Below, piece by piece: positions 1-8,680 of a DNA stretch of 64,000 nucleotides. This DNA is from Planctomycetota bacterium (lineage in GTDB: Bacteria > Planctomycetota > UBA11346). The first letter of the stretch is position 1, and each line of letters opens with the position of its first letter. The notes below the pieces were generated by a model, which saw only the letters and a list, made by a program, of their open reading frames with translations, had not been told where the DNA came from and did not search any database. The stretch lies in assembly GCA_014193115.1 (NCBI GenBank), contig BJHQ01000003.1:128768-192767 (forward strand), read 5' to 3'. Both the position numbers and the translations under genes were made by a program.

Positions 1-1
1 C

Positions 2-166
2 GGCGCCGAGATTTTGGCGTCGCTGGCCATCGTGGTCCTCGGCGGCCTGGTCAGCTCCACTGCGCTCAATCTGGTGGTCGTGCCCGCCGCCTATGCCTGG
101 GTTTTCCGCTACCCCAAGCCACCCGAGCAGCGCAGCGACGCAGCGGCGCCACCATCATCGCCATGA
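2..166 (+). CDS. C-terminal end of a CusA/CzcA-type RND efflux pump (partial)
   Basis: The reading frame is open from the window edge to a TGA at 164-166 and encodes the last 54 residues of a longer protein. They form a hydrophobic helix with the pattern VVLGGLVSSTALNLVVVPAAYAWVF, followed by a short hydrophilic tail. This matches the last transmembrane helix of heavy-metal RND pumps (CusA/CzcA), where a Gly-Gly-Leu-x-Ser-Ser-Thr-x-Leu stretch leads into a VVPAxY motif. Such proteins are inner-membrane, proton-driven exporters of cations such as Cu, Ag, Co, Zn or Cd. The downstream His-rich secreted protein fits a metal-handling operon. The substrate cannot be told from this fragment. Confidence 0.75.
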   Translation, partial: GAEILASLAIVVLGGLVSSTALNLVVVPAAYAWVFRYPKPPEQRSDAAAPPSSP

Positions 167-288
167 CGATTCCTCACCGATTCCGCCGCAATCGCGGCCA
201 TCACCCTGGTCGCAGCTGCGACCGTCACTTCGGTCGCAACCGCGACCATCACAACGGCCGCGCCGTCGGCCAACACCGGAGATCACCC

Positions 289-729
289 ATGATCCGACTC
301 ATCATTCCCGCCTTCGTCCTGCTGCTGGCCAGCACGATTGCGGTCGCTGCTGACCATGATCATGCCATGACCGATCTCGGCAGCCACGCGGTGGGCTCCA
401 CCACGGTGGCGATCAAAGCTGCTGGTTCGGTCAAACCCGGCGGACGACTGCACCTCGACCTGGCGCACGTCCCCGCGGCGCCGGCCCCCAAGGCCATCCG
501 CGTCTGGGTCGGCATCGAATCCGGCCGGGGCAGCGCCAAAGCCAAGGCCGAACTGGAAAAGGACGGATTGTACGAAGCCCTGGTCGAACTGCCCGCACCT
601 TTGCCCGAGGGCGCAAAAATCTGGATCAGTGTCGAGCCCGCTTCTGGCGAAACGGTGAAGGCGTCGCTGCCCATCCCCGCCGCCGTTGCAGAACATCACG
701 ACCACGACCACGCCGGACACAAGCACTGA
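289..729 (+). CDS. secreted His-rich small protein next to the RND pump
   Basis: A 146-residue protein with an N-terminal signal peptide (MIRLIIPAFVLLLASTIAVAA). It has His-Asp clusters at both ends of the mature part: DHDHAM just after the signal and HHDHDHAGHKH at the C terminus. The middle resembles the small beta-sandwich, FixH-like proteins found beside Cus/Czc pumps (VWVGIESGRGSAKAKAEL...YEALVELPAPLP). The start at 289 is preferred because GGAG lies about eight bases upstream and the signal peptide begins there. The frame extends back to an ATG at 163 that overlaps the pump stop codon, but that extension is a basic, repetitive stretch unlike a protein domain. A periplasmic metal-binding or chaperone role is inferred from the His clusters and the neighbour. 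Confidence 0.75.
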   Translation: MIRLIIPAFVLLLASTIAVAADHDHAMTDLGSHAVGSTTVAIKAAGSVKPGGRLHLDLAHVPAAPAPKAIRVWVGIESGRGSAKAKAELEKDGLYEALVELPAPLPEGAKIWISVEPASGETVKASLPIPAAVAEHHDHDHAGHKH

Positions 730-1039
730 CAACGCGGAGTCTCCGCCTGAGGGTTCGTTCAGGAATACCTTGGGCGGATCCGGTGCGGCGATGCCCCATC
801 GCCGGAATGGCTCGGAGTTGCGGAGCCATTCCGAATCCAACTCAGCGGCCACGGTCAGACCAAGCCGCCATCGGAACCAACGTCGCGCCGGCGATGAGGG
901 CATCGCCGCTCCGAAACGCGCGCCTTGTTGTTGCTGCGTCCTCTCTTGGCCGTGCTGCCGCTCGGCGCACCCAGGCCTTCGGTTCATTGACTGTTTTTGC
1001 CCGGGTCGATCGTCCCGCCGCAATGCACGGTGATCGGCC
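730..1039 (+). other. intergenic region with hairpins, no gene seen
   Basis: There is no convincing gene between the His-rich protein and the MFS gene. Three strong hairpins are visible. One is 786-804 (CGGCGATG / CATCGCCG, 3-nt loop). The second is 804-832 (GGAATGGCTC / GAGCCATTCC, 9-nt loop). The third is 889-908 (CGGCGATG / CATCGCCG again, 4-nt loop). No T-run follows, so they look more like palindromic repeats than intrinsic terminators. Confidence 0.5.
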
Positions 1040-2224
1040 ATGACCATGCCGCCGACGTCCGCCGACCCCGCGGCCGCGCCGGTCCTGCGCCGGATTGGCT
1101 GGCTGCATTTCGCCAACGACGCCACCCTCGATTTCCTCACGCCGTTGCTACCTGCTGGAGTTCCGGTGGCTTGGATCGGGGTGATGGAAGGCCTCGCCGA
1201 CGGGATCGGTCAGGTGCTGAAGCTGGTCACCGGCCGGGCCAGCGATCGCAGCGGCCGGCGGGCGGCCTGGGTCGCTACTGGATATCTTGTGAACGCCTGG
1301 GCCCGGCCGCTGACTGCGGTCGGCATGTGTTTCTTCTGGCCGTTGTGGATCGTCGGCTGCCGGATCATCGATCGGGTCGGCAAGGGTTTGCGCGGCAGCG
1401 CCACTGACGCCCTGGTCGCGGACTGGTCCGCCGGCCCGGACCGCGCAGCGGCCTTCGCCTGGATGCGGACCATGGACCATCTCGGCGCCACGGTCGGCGG
1501 CTTGGCGGCCGCCTTGGCCGCGTGGTGGCTGCCTCCGGAACGCCTGTGGATGGCGGTGGCCGGGCTGGCGGTGGTCGCCGCCTGGGTCGCTTGGTTGTCC
1601 CGCGGCCTGCGCGACCGCGCAGCGGATGCTGCGGCTGCGCCGGCTGCGGCACCAGCCGGCTGGTGGCCGCGCAGTCCGGAGCTGCGCCGTCCGCTGCTCG
1701 CGATCGCCGTGGCCAGCATCGCCGCCAAACTCAGTCCGCTGCTGATCCTGGTCCATGTCGCCGGTGTCGAGGATCCCAGCCGTGCCTGGCCGTTATGGCT
1801 GATGTGCCTGGGCTGGGCGGGATTCGGCCTGATCCAGGCGATGGCGTCCGGAGTCGCCGGGATGATCGCGAAACGGCTGGGAAATCTGGTCGTTTTGCGC
1901 GCCGGCTGGGCCTTCGGCGCCGTCGGCTGCGTCGGCCTGGCGCTGGTGTCCGGCCCGCTGCTGCTGGTCGTCGGCGTCGCCTTCGCGATTCTCGCCGGGC
2001 TGACCGAAGGCGCCGAAAAAGCCTGGCTCGCCGACCACGCGCCCAAGTCCGAACGCGCCATCGCGTTCGGGGCTCTCGCCTTGGTCACCGCCGCCGCCGG
2101 CCTGATCGGCAACGGTGTGGTCGGTCTGCTGCTGGCGACGGTTGGCCCGATCGGATTCCTCGGTCTCGCCGGGGCGGGATTGCTCGGGGTCGTCCTGACC
2201 TGGGCTGCTCCAGCGCGCAACTGA
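1040..2224 (+). CDS. MFS transporter
   Basis: A 394-residue hydrophobic protein with about twelve predicted membrane segments, typical of the major facilitator superfamily in the inner membrane. The loop between helices 2 and 3 has the family-style DRSGRRAAW signature. The stretch IIDRVGKGLRGSATDALVADW matches the GKGxRxxxRDALIAD motif of one bacterial MFS group. The substrate cannot be read from the sequence. It lies on the same strand as the metal-pump fragment and the secreted BNR-like protein downstream (29-nt gap), so it may share transcription with the latter. The start at 1040 has only a weak ribosome site, and an in-frame ATG six bases on is equally possible. Confidence 0.85.
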   Translation: MTMPPTSADPAAAPVLRRIGWLHFANDATLDFLTPLLPAGVPVAWIGVMEGLADGIGQVLKLVTGRASDRSGRRAAWVATGYLVNAWARPLTAVGMCFFWPLWIVGCRIIDRVGKGLRGSATDALVADWSAGPDRAAAFAWMRTMDHLGATVGGLAAALAAWWLPPERLWMAVAGLAVVAAWVAWLSRGLRDRAADAAAAPAAAPAGWWPRSPELRRPLLAIAVASIAAKLSPLLILVHVAGVEDPSRAWPLWLMCLGWAGFGLIQAMASGVAGMIAKRLGNLVVLRAGWAFGAVGCVGLALVSGPLLLVVGVAFAILAGLTEGAEKAWLADHAPKSERAIAFGALALVTAAAGLIGNGVVGLLLATVGPIGFLGLAGAGLLGVVLTWAAPARN

Positions 2225-2253
2225 CAGCCCTGATCCCCGAACTTGGAGGCGCC

Positions 2254-3396
2254 ATGCCCAACCCGACCGTCGCCGTTCCCAGCCTGCTCTGGCTGTTCGC
2301 CGCGATCCTCGCGGTGCTTCCGGCCAGCGAACTGATCGCGGTCCGCGCCCCGAACGATGGGCTTCAACCGCAAGCGCTCATCGCTGGCGATGGTTCCGTG
2401 CACCTCATTTATTTCGCTGGTCCTGACAACGCTGGAAATGTCTTCTATGTGCGGCGGGCGGCCGGAGAGACCGCCTTTTCCGCTCCGATCCAGGTCAACG
2501 GAATCCCGGGCAGTGCCGTCGCCTTGGGCTCGATCCGCGGCGCGCGGCTCGCCCTCGGTCGCAACGGATGGATCCACGTCGCCTGGAATGGCTCAGCCGC
2601 GGCATCTCCGAAGGGACCCGGCAACGCCGTGCCGATGCTCTATGCTCGTAAATCGGCCACCGCCACCGCCTTCGAGGCGCAACGCTGTCTGATGACTTGG
2701 GCAGTCGGGCTCGATGGCGGTGGATCGGTCGCCGCCGACGTCACCGGGCGGGTCTACGTCACCTGGCACGGTGGCAAACCGAAGGTGGCGGAATCCGGCC
2801 GACAGGTGGTCATCGCGGCGTCGCTGAACGATGGCGAGGCCTTCGCAGAAGAAGCTCCCGCGATCGCCGAGCCGACCGGTGCCTGCGGGTGCTGCGCGAT
2901 GCAGGCCGGCACCAATGGACAGGGCGGCCTCGCTCTGCTCTACCGCTCCGCGAATGGCATGCAGCGCGATATGCTGCTGGCCTGGGCCGAGAAGACGGGC
3001 GATGCCATCCGTCTGGCCACGGTGAGTCCATGGAAGGTCAGTTCGTGCCCGATGAGCACCAGCGCCATCGCCCCGGCCAAGGCCGGCCTGCTCATCGCCT
3101 GGGAAGACGCCGCCGGAGTGAGCTGGGCCCGGGTGGTCGGCAGCAAGGTCGGTGACCCGATCACGGTGGCCGGCAAGGGCGCCAAGCACCCAGCGCTCGC
3201 CGAAGCAACCGATGGGTCGATCGCCGTGGTGTGGACCGAAGGGACGGGCTGGGCCAAAGGCGGCAGCCTGCATTGGCAGCTCTACGATCCGCAGGGAAAA
3301 CCGGTTGGAGCCCTCGGCCGGAAGAGCGGGGTTCCGCCGTGGAGCATCCCTACGGTGATCGCCGAGCCGTCCGGCAAGTTCTCCGCGTGGTATTGA
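2254..3396 (+). CDS. secreted exo-sialidase/BNR-like beta-propeller protein
   Basis: A 380-residue exported protein. The start at 2254 has a good GGAGG six bases upstream and begins a signal peptide (VPSLLWLFAAILAVLPASELIA). The mature part has repeated beta-propeller-like strands with Asp/Gly-rich turns: DGSVHLIYFAGPDNAG, NGWIHVAWNG, TGRVYVTWHG, DGSIAVVWTEG. These are typical of BNR/sialidase-fold proteins. A cysteine cluster, GACGCCAMQAG, at about residues 208-218 and a later Cys suggest a structural or metal-binding site. I see no full catalytic set for a true sialidase, so the enzymatic label is only a fold-level call. It follows the MFS gene closely and may be co-transcribed with it. Confidence 0.7.
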   Translation: MPNPTVAVPSLLWLFAAILAVLPASELIAVRAPNDGLQPQALIAGDGSVHLIYFAGPDNAGNVFYVRRAAGETAFSAPIQVNGIPGSAVALGSIRGARLALGRNGWIHVAWNGSAAASPKGPGNAVPMLYARKSATATAFEAQRCLMTWAVGLDGGGSVAADVTGRVYVTWHGGKPKVAESGRQVVIAASLNDGEAFAEEAPAIAEPTGACGCCAMQAGTNGQGGLALLYRSANGMQRDMLLAWAEKTGDAIRLATVSPWKVSSCPMSTSAIAPAKAGLLIAWEDAAGVSWARVVGSKVGDPITVAGKGAKHPALAEATDGSIAVVWTEGTGWAKGGSLHWQLYDPQGKPVGALGRKSGVPPWSIPTVIAEPSGKFSAWY

Positions 3397-3432
3397 GCAG
3401 TCGCGGGTTGCGCAGGGCGCGACAGGCAACGG

Positions 3433-4800
3433 TCATTCGCTGGCTTTGATCGGTCTCCATTCACGGGTCAGGCGTTTGGATTCGGCTTTCTCTGCTGGCG
3501 AGAGTTTCATCGTGTCTCTCAGATTTGCCGCGTCCTCAGAACCTTGAGCGGCGGCCAGTTCGAACCACATATGGGCCAGGACAGGGTTCCGGGGATTTCC
3601 GTGGCCGTTGAGATAACTGACCGCGAGGTTGAATTGCGCTGATACCTCTCCCTGGTCGGCGGCTTTGCGGTACCAAAAGACGGCCTGGACATCATCTTTG
3701 GTCAGGCCAACGCCCTTCCGGTAGCAGACCCCGAGGTTGAATTGAGCCAATGCCATCCCCTGGTCGGCGGCTTTGCGGTACCAACTGACGGCCTGGACAT
3801 CGTCCTTGGCGAGGCCCTCGCCCTTCTGGTAGCAGACCCCGAGGTTGAATTGAGCCAAGGCCATCCCCTGATCGGCAGCTTTGCGGTACCAAAAGACGGC
3901 CTGGACATCGTCCTTGGCGAGGCCCTCGCCCTTCTGGTAGCAGACCCCGAGGTTTAATTGAGCCAAGGCCATCCCCTGGTCGGCTGCTTTGCGGTACCAA
4001 CTGGCGGCTTTGACCTTGTCCTGGGAAATGCCGTCGCCTTGGCCATATAAGATCCCGAGGTTGAGCTGCGCGTCAGCGTGACCTTGTTCAGCGGCCTTGC
4101 GGTACCAGTGGATGGCCAGGACGGCGTCTTTGGTGACACCCTCGCCCTTCTCGAAACAGACCCCGAGATTGAATTGCGCTCCCGGATTTCCTTGATCCGC
4201 GGCCTTGCGATACCAAGCGACCGCCTGGGGAGCATCCTTGGGAACACCGATACCGCGAGAAAAGCAGAACCCCAGGATGACTTGTGCCGAGTCATCCCCC
4301 TGGTCAGCCGCTTTACGGTACCAATTGACCGCCTGGGCTTCGTCCTTGGGAACACCATTTCCGTGAAAGAAACAGTGACCGAGATTGAGTTGCGCAATCA
4401 CCAGTCCCTGATCCGCCGCCTTGCGGTACCAGCCGACGGCTTGGACCTGATCCTGGGGAACTCCATCGCCCTGGGCAAGACAGATCGCGAGATTCGCCTG
4501 CGCATTGGCATCTCCCAGGTCAGCGGCTTTGCGGAACCAGCCGACCGCTTGGACCTGGTCCTGGGGAACACCATCGCCGCGGACCAGACAGATCCCGAGA
4601 TTCAACTGCGCCCAGGCGAATCCCTGATCGGCGGCCTTGCGGTACCAATGGACCGCCTGGACAGGATCCTTGGCGACGCCTTCGCCCTTTGCGTAGCGGA
4701 GTCCCAGTTTGCTTTGTTCGTATGGCGTCGTCGGCAGCTCCTCGCCTGAGGCCACAGAAAAGCAAGCGGCCAACAGGAAGCAGATCAAGGTCGGTTTCAT
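3433..4800 (-). CDS. exported Sel1-repeat protein with eleven repeats
   Basis: A 455-residue protein with a signal peptide (MKPTLICFLLAACFSVASG) followed by about eleven Sel1-like repeats of 36 residues. The consensus is LNLGxCyxKGxGVxKDxxQAVxWYRKAADQG. Sel1 repeats form an alpha solenoid used for protein-protein interaction, here probably in the periplasm. Repeats 7-10 are nearly identical to each other at protein and DNA level (108-bp units), which indicates recent tandem duplication. The last repeat is degenerate (AHMWFELAAAQGSEDAA). No catalytic domain is present. The gene stands alone between convergent or independent neighbours. Confidence 0.9.
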   Translation of the reverse strand: MKPTLICFLLAACFSVASGEELPTTPYEQSKLGLRYAKGEGVAKDPVQAVHWYRKAADQGFAWAQLNLGICLVRGDGVPQDQVQAVGWFRKAADLGDANAQANLAICLAQGDGVPQDQVQAVGWYRKAADQGLVIAQLNLGHCFFHGNGVPKDEAQAVNWYRKAADQGDDSAQVILGFCFSRGIGVPKDAPQAVAWYRKAADQGNPGAQFNLGVCFEKGEGVTKDAVLAIHWYRKAAEQGHADAQLNLGILYGQGDGISQDKVKAASWYRKAADQGMALAQLNLGVCYQKGEGLAKDDVQAVFWYRKAADQGMALAQFNLGVCYQKGEGLAKDDVQAVSWYRKAADQGMALAQFNLGVCYRKGVGLTKDDVQAVFWYRKAADQGEVSAQFNLAVSYLNGHGNPRNPVLAHMWFELAAAQGSEDAANLRDTMKLSPAEKAESKRLTREWRPIKASE

Positions 4801-4911
4801 GGCGGATGGCTCAGAGCGGTGCGGTGGTTGAGGCAGGCCCGCAGACTCTGGCGTTCATCGTGTGTACAATGGCCAACCTCGTTGCCTCAAATCCCAAGCG
4901 CTGGCGCCGCC

Positions 4912-5790
4912 TCAGCGCACCACCGGCTCCTGGCCGCGCAGCACGGAGTTGCCTTCAAATAAGCGACGTTGGTCGATCGCTGCCGGAGCGGTCCAGTCGG
5001 CTTCGGCGAAGCGGCCGGATTGGCCATAGGCGAGCACGGCATTGCCGTAGCAGGTGGCGGCGATGACCGCGGCTGGAATCCCGCGCTCGGCCATCAGCCG
5101 CGCCGTCTTGGGCACCGCCAGGGGATCGCTGACGCCCCAGTCGGCGCTGGAATCGCAGATGATCCGCTCGGATCCGTAGCGGCGCACGACCTCGACCATG
5201 CGCTCCGAACCCATCTTGGTTTTGGGGTACAGCGTGAACGCCGCCCAATACCCGCCGTCGAGCACGGCCTGCACGGTCTCCTCATTATTGTGGTCGACCA
5301 CGACCTGGCCCGGCGCCAGGCCGTGCTCGGCGCAGATCGCCATGCTGCGCAGCGTGCCGCTGGTCTTGTCGCGGTGCGGGGTGTGGATCATCACCGGCAG
5401 TCGCACCTGTTTTGCGAGCTCAAGCTGGGCGCGGAAAAAGCGTTCTTCCGCCGGGGTCTGGTCGTCGAAGCCGATCTCGCCCACCGCCACCACGCCGTCC
5501 TTGTTGAGGTACAGCGGCAGCAGCTCCAGCACCTGTTCGGCGAGCGCCTCGTCGTTGGCTTCTTTGCTGTTGAGGCCGATGGTGCAGTAATGGCGGATGC
5601 CGAACTGGGCGGCGCGATGGCGCTCCCAGCCGACCAGCGACGCGAAATAATCCTGGAACGTTCCGACGTGGGTGCGCGGCTGGCCGACCCAGAAGGCGGG
5701 CTCGATCACCGCCACGACACCGGCCGCGGCCATCGCCTCGTAGTCGTCGGTGGTGCGGGCGCTCATGTGGATGTGGGGATCGATGAACAT
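4912..5790 (-). CDS. eboB: TatD-family hydrolase, EboB-like
   Basis: A 292-residue TIM-barrel metal-dependent hydrolase of the TatD/amidohydrolase group. Visible metal-site motifs are FIDPHIHM (D-x-H-x-H) at the N terminus, GEIGFD, MIHTPHRD, VVDHNNEE and ICDSSADWG. The start at 5790 lies seven bases after the stop of the EboA-like gene, so the two form an operon. In ebo clusters, eboB encodes exactly this type of hydrolase next to eboA. Those clusters are known in cyanobacteria, where they are needed to move a scytonemin precursor to the periplasm, and in scattered other bacteria. The reaction is unknown. The family call is strong, and the Ebo assignment rests on the neighbour. Confidence 0.85.
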   Translation of the reverse strand: MFIDPHIHMSARTTDDYEAMAAAGVVAVIEPAFWVGQPRTHVGTFQDYFASLVGWERHRAAQFGIRHYCTIGLNSKEANDEALAEQVLELLPLYLNKDGVVAVGEIGFDDQTPAEERFFRAQLELAKQVRLPVMIHTPHRDKTSGTLRSMAICAEHGLAPGQVVVDHNNEETVQAVLDGGYWAAFTLYPKTKMGSERMVEVVRRYGSERIICDSSADWGVSDPLAVPKTARLMAERGIPAAVIAATCYGNAVLAYGQSGRFAEADWTAPAAIDQRRLFEGNSVLRGQEPVVR

Positions 5791-5797
5791 GATGGCC

Positions 5798-6484
5798 TTA
5801 TTTTCTTTGAAGAACGTCGATGGTTCGCCGCTGCGTGTCGTCCGCGGCGAGCCGGGCGGCTGGCCAGAGGTCGTCTGGGATCGGACGCTGGGCGGCGCGG
5901 CGCTCCCGGGCGTAGTCGATCAGCATCCGGGTCAGCTCGGGGTTGGCCCGGCGGTCGAGCCCGATGATCGGCGCCAGCGGCTGGCCGATGAAGATCGCCT
6001 TCAGAACCAGTTGATTGAAGGCCCCCGCGTCGAGCCACTGCGCCGGATACGGATTGGCCACCGCCGTCGCCCGGAACACCTCGCCCTGATTGCTGCGCAC
6101 GCCGGCGGCGCAGCGCGGGCGGAGCAGCTCTGGATGGGGCAGCAACGCGATCCCCTGATACAAGGCGACGGCTTCTTCCACCGACGCTGCCGCGAACAGG
6201 CGATCGAGATTTTTCAGCCAGATCGTGGGGCTTTCTGCAGGCAACGCCTGGACCAGCCGCACCCGCACCAGCTGATCGACGGTCCATGGCGCCGGCGTCG
6301 GGCCAGCGGCGACGACGGCGCGACCGCAGTGTCGGGCGGCCTCGCCGATCGCAAAAGCGATGCTGGTGAAGGTCGGCGCGTTGAGGACCTCGGCCAACCA
6401 CCCGGCGACATCGGCTGAAAGAAGCGGTGGTCCGCCGCCATGCCCGTGGACCAGGAGGTCCGAAATCGCCGGGGTCTGCGCCAT
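5798..6484 (-). CDS. eboA: EboA-domain metabolite-traffic protein
   Basis: About 228 residues. The C-terminal half carries the stretches characteristic of EboA proteins: GIALLPHPELLRPRCAAGVRSN, NPYPAQWLDAGAFNQLVLKA, FIGQPLAPIIGLDRRANPEL and MLIDYARERRAAQRPI. EboA is a soluble helical protein of unknown biochemistry encoded at the head of ebo clusters. It is directly followed by the TatD-like eboB. The start is uncertain: ATG at 6484 gives a sensible N terminus, while an in-frame GTG at 6523 would add 13 basic residues. Neither has a strong ribosome site. The prenyltransferase eboC and the eboD/eboE genes are not adjacent, but an eboF-like gene lies about 49 kb away in this window. Confidence 0.85.
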   Translation of the reverse strand: MAQTPAISDLLVHGHGGGPPLLSADVAGWLAEVLNAPTFTSIAFAIGEAARHCGRAVVAAGPTPAPWTVDQLVRVRLVQALPAESPTIWLKNLDRLFAAASVEEAVALYQGIALLPHPELLRPRCAAGVRSNQGEVFRATAVANPYPAQWLDAGAFNQLVLKAIFIGQPLAPIIGLDRRANPELTRMLIDYARERRAAQRPIPDDLWPAARLAADDTQRRTIDVLQRK

Positions 6485-6605
6485 GCGCCGATGCTGGACG
6501 GCCCTCCGCCTCGACCAAGCCACGAGCGCAGGCAGTTTGCTCAGGTGGGAGCTACGCCGGTGACCGGCTCACTGGCAAGCCGCTGCACGAAGTGCGCAAT
6601 CCCTG

Positions 6606-6631
6606 GGAGCGCCGAGCGCCAGCTCGGCTGG
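6606..6631 (+). repeat. REP-like palindrome, family 1
   Basis: GGAG head followed by a stem-loop: GCCGAGC (6611-6617), loop GCCA, GCTCGGC (6622-6628). The same element recurs at 52601, 52649, 62454 and 62490, and in reverse at 52734, 52764 and 52794. The GGAG head plus hairpin layout is that of REP elements mobilised by RAYT transposases. No such transposase is in the window. Confidence 0.75.
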
Positions 6632-6670
6632 ACTGGTTCATCTCCAACCAGGCCAGCGCGGCAGCGTCAC

Positions 6671-6745
6671 CGGGCCTCGCCCGCGCGGTCGCTACCGGGC
6701 CTCGCCCGCGCGGTCGCTACCGGGCCTCGCCCGCGCGGTCGAAGG
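6671..6745 (+). repeat. 25-bp tandem repeat across the 3' end of the ABC-permease gene
   Basis: Three copies of a 25-bp unit (starting CGGGCCTCGCCCGCGCGGTC) at 6671, 6696 and 6721. The third copy diverges in its last five bases. The third unit encodes the last residues of the permease (DRAGEAR) and the stop codon lies at the end of the second, so the gene's terminal codons have been duplicated downstream of its stop. Confidence 0.85.
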
Positions 6746-8459
6746 CGCGGCGGGCGAGGGCCAGGAAACCCCAGGTCCAGACCAGGCTGAGTCCGCCGAT
6801 CCACAGACCGGCCACGGCGGTGACCCAGCCCGGCATGACCGGGATCAAGGTGATTCCAGCGGGGATCACCAAGGCTCCGGTGAAGATCAGGCTGGCCATC
6901 AGGTTGAGCGTTCCGCCGTAGCCGCTGACCAGCTTGGCCGGATTGTCCTCGTGGTAATCGGCGTGGCGTGCGCCCAGACCGAGGGCCGCGGCGGCCATGC
7001 CGGTGACCAGGCAGGCCATCACCGCGGTCTGGGCGACGACCGCTGTGATCGGCAGTTCGAGCATCCATCCCGACAGCGCGGTCAGGGCGATGCTGATCGG
7101 CAGTCCGACGAGCAGGGCGAAGACGTATTTCCCGGTGATGATCCGCTGGCGCGGGAACGGCGCGAGGCACAGCACCCACAGCCGGCGGCCTTCGAGGCTG
7201 GGCATCGGATACACGAACCGGCCGGTGAAGGTGGCCACCGCCATGCCGATCGCGGTCAGGTTGAGCACCGACACCGCGAGCTTCCACTGTGGATCGAACT
7301 TGAACGCAGCGCCCAACCGGGGCAGCAGCATCAGGTAGAAGCCGAGCAGGCCGAAAAACATGGTGACCTGGACCAATTGGGCGGGATCGCGCAGGAACAA
7401 GCGGAAATCCTTGGCGATGAGCAGACCGAGATCAGCGGGCAGCAGCGGCGGCAAGCGCCAGGTACGGCTGCGCTGACCGCGGGAGCGGTCGGGGCGCCCG
7501 GCGAGCAGGTCGAACTCCAGGCGCAGCCGTCGGCGGGCAAGCTCCTCGGCCAGCACCGCGATGCCGGCGGCGGTCAAGGCGGTCAGCGCGATATGCCAGA
7601 ACGCCACCGGCCAGCGGCTGGCGAGGGCGGCGTTGAGCGCCTGCTGGGTCCACCACGACGGTAGATACGGATTCTCAGCGAAGGCGAGCTTGCCGATGAC
7701 CTCGTTCATGAAGGTCACCGGCGAACTGCGTTCCTCGAAAGCCGCCAAAGCCAGCGGGATGCCCAGCACCACCGCCGCCAGCGATAGCGCGAACAGCCCG
7801 GGCAGGCCGCGACGCAGCAGCGGGATCAGCCGGGCGAGGAGCAACGCTCCGAGGCTGCCAGCGGCCAGGCAGCAGGCGATGAAGGCGAGCACCGCCAGGA
7901 TCGCTACCGGCAGATACAGTAGCGGCTGCGCTGCTTCCAAGGCCAAGGTTCCGACCAGTGGCGCGACCAGCACCACCACTGCCCAGCCCGCCCACAGGCC
8001 GCCTTCCAGCGCCGCCGCCCAGAACAGCCCGCGGTCGGTGCAGGGCAGCGCCGCCTGGAACCACGCCGCCCGGGTGCGGAACAGGCCCGACCACACCAGC
8101 ACCACGTCAGAGATCACCACCATCACCGACAACGTGAACAGGAACAGGGCGAGCAGGACCTCTAGCAGGCGCTGCTTCATCGGCAGATAAAGCGGCTGGT
8201 TGAGCAGGTGGATCAGCCCGAGCACGGTGCCGATGATGATCGCCCAGGTGACCAGGATTACCGTCGTCACCGCCGCCGCCTGGAGCGGCTCGTCGCGCAT
8301 CGCCTTGCGCCCGGCATTGATCAGCGAACGGGCGATCCGCCACAGGTGGGCCGAGAGCGGGGCCGGCAGTCGCGGTGCAGGTGGCAGGTGGGGAGGCATG
8401 CGCAGGGCAGGACGGGCCGGGACGGATGGAGCATGAGGATGCGCTGGCAACGCCGCCAT
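6717..8459 (-). CDS. putative ABC-type exporter permease
   Basis: A 580-residue integral membrane protein with roughly a dozen hydrophobic segments in two halves, separated by a basic loop (RPDRSRGQRSRTWRL, near residue 325). It resembles the large putative ABC-exporter permeases that carry a KDFRLFLRDPAQ-type motif after the central loop (here LLIAKDFRLFLRDPAQLVQV). Such permeases normally pair with a separate ATPase. None is adjacent here. The N-terminal 35 residues are Pro/His-rich and may be spurious; an in-frame ATG at 8399 is an alternative start. The C-terminal codons lie in a 25-bp tandem repeat. Confidence 0.75.
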   Translation of the reverse strand: MAALPAHPHAPSVPARPALRMPPHLPPAPRLPAPLSAHLWRIARSLINAGRKAMRDEPLQAAAVTTVILVTWAIIIGTVLGLIHLLNQPLYLPMKQRLLEVLLALFLFTLSVMVVISDVVLVWSGLFRTRAAWFQAALPCTDRGLFWAAALEGGLWAGWAVVVLVAPLVGTLALEAAQPLLYLPVAILAVLAFIACCLAAGSLGALLLARLIPLLRRGLPGLFALSLAAVVLGIPLALAAFEERSSPVTFMNEVIGKLAFAENPYLPSWWTQQALNAALASRWPVAFWHIALTALTAAGIAVLAEELARRRLRLEFDLLAGRPDRSRGQRSRTWRLPPLLPADLGLLIAKDFRLFLRDPAQLVQVTMFFGLLGFYLMLLPRLGAAFKFDPQWKLAVSVLNLTAIGMAVATFTGRFVYPMPSLEGRRLWVLCLAPFPRQRIITGKYVFALLVGLPISIALTALSGWMLELPITAVVAQTAVMACLVTGMAAAALGLGARHADYHEDNPAKLVSGYGGTLNLMASLIFTGALVIPAGITLIPVMPGWVTAVAGLWIGGLSLVWTWGFLALARRAFDRAGEAR

Positions 8460-8642
8460 TGCCAGGGGCGACCGCCGCAGATCGGCGCCCTACGGGCATT
8501 CGGCACGGCAGTCGCCAGTGACCTGCGGAACGGCAGGTTCGGCCGCCGCTTGTCGAAGGGTTCGACAGCGGCCGTCGCACGATGCCGCAGGGGAGGGATC
8601 GGAAATGAGCGACGCCTTGATCCCCAGCGGCCCTAGCGGCTT

Positions 8643-8670
8643 CGGCGTCTTGGCGCCTTGGCGCTTGAAA
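8643..8670. repeat. CTTGGCG interspersed repeat
   Basis: CTTGGCGCCTTGGCGCTT, just upstream of flhA. It belongs to a dispersed family built on (C)GCCAAGG / CCTTGGCG(C), also seen at 21541, 35574, 35661 and 61028. Confidence 0.5.
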
Positions 8671-8680
8671 GCCATCCGAC

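Noticed and set aside
786-832. Intrinsic terminator after the His-rich protein
   Set aside because: Hairpins are strong but begin nearly 60 bp after the stop and no T-run follows; they look like dispersed palindromes.
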